A stretch of DNA of 64,000 nucleotides from Pelosinus baikalensis (GTDB taxonomy: Bacteria > Bacillota > Negativicutes > DSM-13327), in NCBI RefSeq assembly GCF_020819555.1, contig NZ_JAJHJB010000004.1:62001-126000 (forward strand), written 5' to 3'. A model generated the notes under the pieces. The model was not told the DNA's origin, ran no database searches, and saw nothing but the letters and a program-made list of their open reading frames with translations. A program made the position numbers and the translations under genes. Shown one piece after another: positions 62,282 to 64,000 of this stretch. Position 1 is the stretch's first letter, and each line of letters opens with the position of its first letter.

Positions 62282-63163
62282 TTAAAAGACGCATAAGGAT
62301 TTTCTTAAGAAAGCGAAAAGCTTCTCTTCGGCTATGCCAAAGGTAGTTCTTTCAGAGCTGCGCAAAAATCCAACTTCTAGATCCAGATTCAAATCCTGTA
62401 CTATTTTTACTGCCGTACCAGCAGGAGCTGGTGTGACGGTAGCTGCGGGAACCAGGGCAATGCCATGATTTGCTTGGACATAATACTTAAGTGCAGCTAA
62501 ACTGTTGATTTCAAGTGTTGTGTAAGAAGTGCCTATTTTTTGTAATAGAATGGATAGTTTTTTTCGAAAAACACATTCGCGAGAGGTAACTAGAAATCGC
62601 TCTCCTTTTAAATCCTGTATCGTGATATCTTGTTTTACTGCAAGGGGATTCACGGAAGGAACCAGCAATACAAGGGGCTCAGAAAATAAAGGATCAAACG
62701 TTAAGCCAGAGCTGGTTGTTGGTACAGAAGAAATAGCAAAGTCGATTTCGCCTTTTAGAGTGAGTTCCGTTAAGGTGCATGTATTTCCAATTTGAATTGA
62801 TATTTGTACTTTGGGATGGCGCTCCATGAAGGCAGCGAGAATGTTAGGCAATCGGAAACTTGCAGCTGGTTCCATAGCACCTATTAAAATGGAACCGGAT
62901 TCTCCGAGGGTGATATCGCTCATGGTATTTTGCAATTGATCGACGTCTCGTAGGATATGGGCGGATTGTTCGCTGCAGATTCTTCCTGCTTCTGTCAGAC
63001 GAAAGCTTTTCCCCCGTTCAAATAAGGTTACTCCCAAATCTCGCTCTAATTTTTGAATTTGCATCGTTACAGTGGATTGTGCATAGCGAAGCTCTTGGGC
63101 GGCTTGTTGGAAGTTCCCCAGTTTTACAATCGTTAGGAATGTTTTGAGTCCTCGTAGGTCCAT
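62282..63163 (-). CDS. LysR family transcriptional regulator
   Basis: 293 residues from the ATG at 63163. The N-terminal HTH reads TIVKLGNFQQAAQELRYAQS with TVTMQIQKLERDLGVTLF; the effector domain follows (GSILIGAMEPAASFRLPNIL). An earlier GTG overlaps the ribosome binding site and was set aside. Divergent from the reductase-like gene at 63390, a common arrangement for LysR targets. Confidence 0.9.
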   Translation of the reverse strand: MDLRGLKTFLTIVKLGNFQQAAQELRYAQSTVTMQIQKLERDLGVTLFERGKSFRLTEAGRICSEQSAHILRDVDQLQNTMSDITLGESGSILIGAMEPAASFRLPNILAAFMERHPKVQISIQIGNTCTLTELTLKGEIDFAISSVPTTSSGLTFDPLFSEPLVLLVPSVNPLAVKQDITIQDLKGERFLVTSRECVFRKKLSILLQKIGTSYTTLEINSLAALKYYVQANHGIALVPAATVTPAPAGTAVKIVQDLNLDLEVGFLRSSERTTFGIAEEKLFAFLRKSLCVF

Positions 63164-63270
63164 ATTTGTTATCACTCCAATATTGATAGTTCAATAATAT
63201 TGATATAATCATTCTCTTATTTCAATTATACAGAATTAAAGAGATGTAGTACAATGAAATTAGAAAATTA

Positions 63271-63372
63271 CTAGTACCTTATCTCCGTTAAAACTATAGA
63301 TAATTTAGCCAGGATTTTTTTGACCTGCAAAGCGGAGGAGCCGCGCAGATCGGGAATCACACAAGGTACTAG
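63271..63372 (+). promoter_or_regulatory. Possible structured leader
   Basis: CTAGTACCTT (63271-63280) and AAGGTACTAG (63363-63372) are perfect 10-bp arms. They enclose a nested hairpin CTGCAAAGCGG/CCGCGCAG near 63326-63349. The right arm ends about ten bases before the ribosome binding site region GGGGTGGGGG, so folding could influence translation of the next gene. Confidence 0.4.
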
Positions 63373-63389
63373 GGGTGGGGGAATGATGT

Positions 63390-64000
63390 ATGACAGGAAT
63401 AACGTTACAGGGGATACAAGATGCTGCATGTGATTTCACAAGGAACAGTCCAATGAATACGATTGCAGAGTTAGATTCATTGCAGCTTTTTGATGCGCCG
63501 CTGATTGCAGCAGCAGATGCCTTTGACCCATTATTTACAAAGTTAAAGGAAAAAGAGGTTGTAGGTCCGCAGCATCTAATGCCCCAGGAGTGGTTAGAAG
63601 GTGCCAAGTCGGTTATATCTTACTTCCTGCCCTTGACGAAAAGAGTCCGTGAAGCGAATCGAAAATTAGGGGTGGCTGCTCGGGAATGGATGTATGGGCG
63701 CTATGAAGGAGAGCAATTCAATAACTCTTTGAGTAAATATTTAGTAGAGTTTTTTGAAGGCTCTGGAATGAGAGCCGTTGCCCCCGTTATGGATTCTCGT
63801 TTTAGTGTGGTGAATCGCCGCAGTAATTGGTCAGAACGGCATGTTGCCTTTGTAGCTGGTTTAGGAACCTTTAGCCTGAATCGGTCATTAATTACAACTC
63901 ATGGTTCCGCAGGCAGGATTGGCAGTATCATTGTAGATGTTATCATTGATCCTACTGAGCGGCAGTATACTGCAATTGATGAACATTGCATCAAATGTGG
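63390..64000 (+). CDS. Epoxyqueuosine-reductase-like 4Fe-4S protein (3' end outside window)
   Basis: 203 codons are visible from the ATG at 63390 (GGGGGAATG upstream). The region with PQEWLEGAKSVISYFLPLTK, then ERHVAFVAGLGTFSLNRSLI and GSAGRIGSIIVDVIID, and the beginning of a ferredoxin motif (EHCIKCG), matches QueG-like proteins. Clostridial relatives are often not true QueG, so the tRNA-modifying role is only possible. Divergent from LysR. Confidence 0.8.
   Translation, partial: MTGITLQGIQDAACDFTRNSPMNTIAELDSLQLFDAPLIAAADAFDPLFTKLKEKEVVGPQHLMPQEWLEGAKSVISYFLPLTKRVREANRKLGVAAREWMYGRYEGEQFNNSLSKYLVEFFEGSGMRAVAPVMDSRFSVVNRRSNWSERHVAFVAGLGTFSLNRSLITTHGSAGRIGSIIVDVIIDPTERQYTAIDEHCIKC

Noticed and set aside
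1..64000. CRISPR array
   Set aside because: No set of regularly spaced direct repeats was seen; the dispersed repeats are scattered and palindromic, not an array.

Overview
The window looks like a chromosomal segment of an anaerobic, low-GC Firmicute that has an outer membrane (Negativicutes, Pelosinus/Sporomusa type). Firmicute traits are strong AGGAGG ribosome binding sites, TTG and GTG starts and sigma-A promoters. Anaerobe traits are an [FeFe]-hydrogenase of the HydABC type, a Ni-CO dehydrogenase, a reverse-type rubrerythrin and many Fe-S proteins. Diderm traits are a TolC/HlyD/AcrB tripartite pump and two small secreted proteins that look like outer-membrane barrels. The genus is inferred, not proven.

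Layout. 1-5 kb: the end of a PHP-domain gene, a GT39-like glycosyltransferase, a MarR/short-chain dehydrogenase pair with palindromic operators, and a patch of broken genes (transposase remnant, a GNAT/isochorismatase hybrid ORF, a shortened PEBP gene). 4.9-9.2 kb: stress and housekeeping genes (GlsB-like, Hsp20, lactate dehydrogenase family, NRDE protein, rubrerythrin, DUF1540). 9.5-12.5 kb: a CadC-like repressor with a Zn/Cd P-type ATPase. 12.8-16.9 kb: hydCBA. 17.6-25.8 kb: a candidate small RNA, then a sigma-54-controlled galactitol-type PTS operon with a 2-hydroxyacid dehydrogenase and a class II aldolase, its LevR-type activator and an LsrG-like protein. 26.1-28.5 kb: MarR plus a second metal ATPase. 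28.6-35 kb: cooA, cooS, cooC and a NrtA/TauA-like ABC transporter. 35.2-38.9 kb: a GlnK/GlnL-like two-component system divergent from a dicarboxylate/amino-acid symporter. 39-43.8 kb: envelope proteins, a split LysO exporter, an HsmA-like membrane protein and a DUF362 ferredoxin. 44-45.2 kb: a mostly non-coding stretch with a candidate structured RNA and the 3' part of a tRNA-Leu gene. 45.2-52.2 kb: a barrel protein, the tripartite efflux operon and a CBS protein. 52.4-56 kb: an AcuI-like reductase with MarR, a ferredoxin-like protein divergent from a Crp/Fnr regulator, and an ABM protein. 56.4-62 kb: an AraC gene interrupted by one amber codon, then a ferric-siderophore uptake operon with an esterase. 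62.3-64 kb: LysR divergent from an epoxyqueuosine-reductase-like gene that runs off the end.

Several modules carry regulator, promoter and target together: CadC with its palindrome; LevR-type activator with a consensus -24/-12 promoter; CooA with a TGTCA-N6-CGACA box in front of cooS; Crp/Fnr with a 16-bp palindrome; a Fur-like box in front of the siderophore genes. A dispersed family of imperfect palindromic repeats, about 90-150 bp, recurs between genes across the window. The best candidates for something undescribed are the PTS/aldolase/LsrG-like pathway, the structured RNA at about 44.7 kb, the amber codon in the AraC gene, and the ABC transporter attached to the CO dehydrogenase locus.
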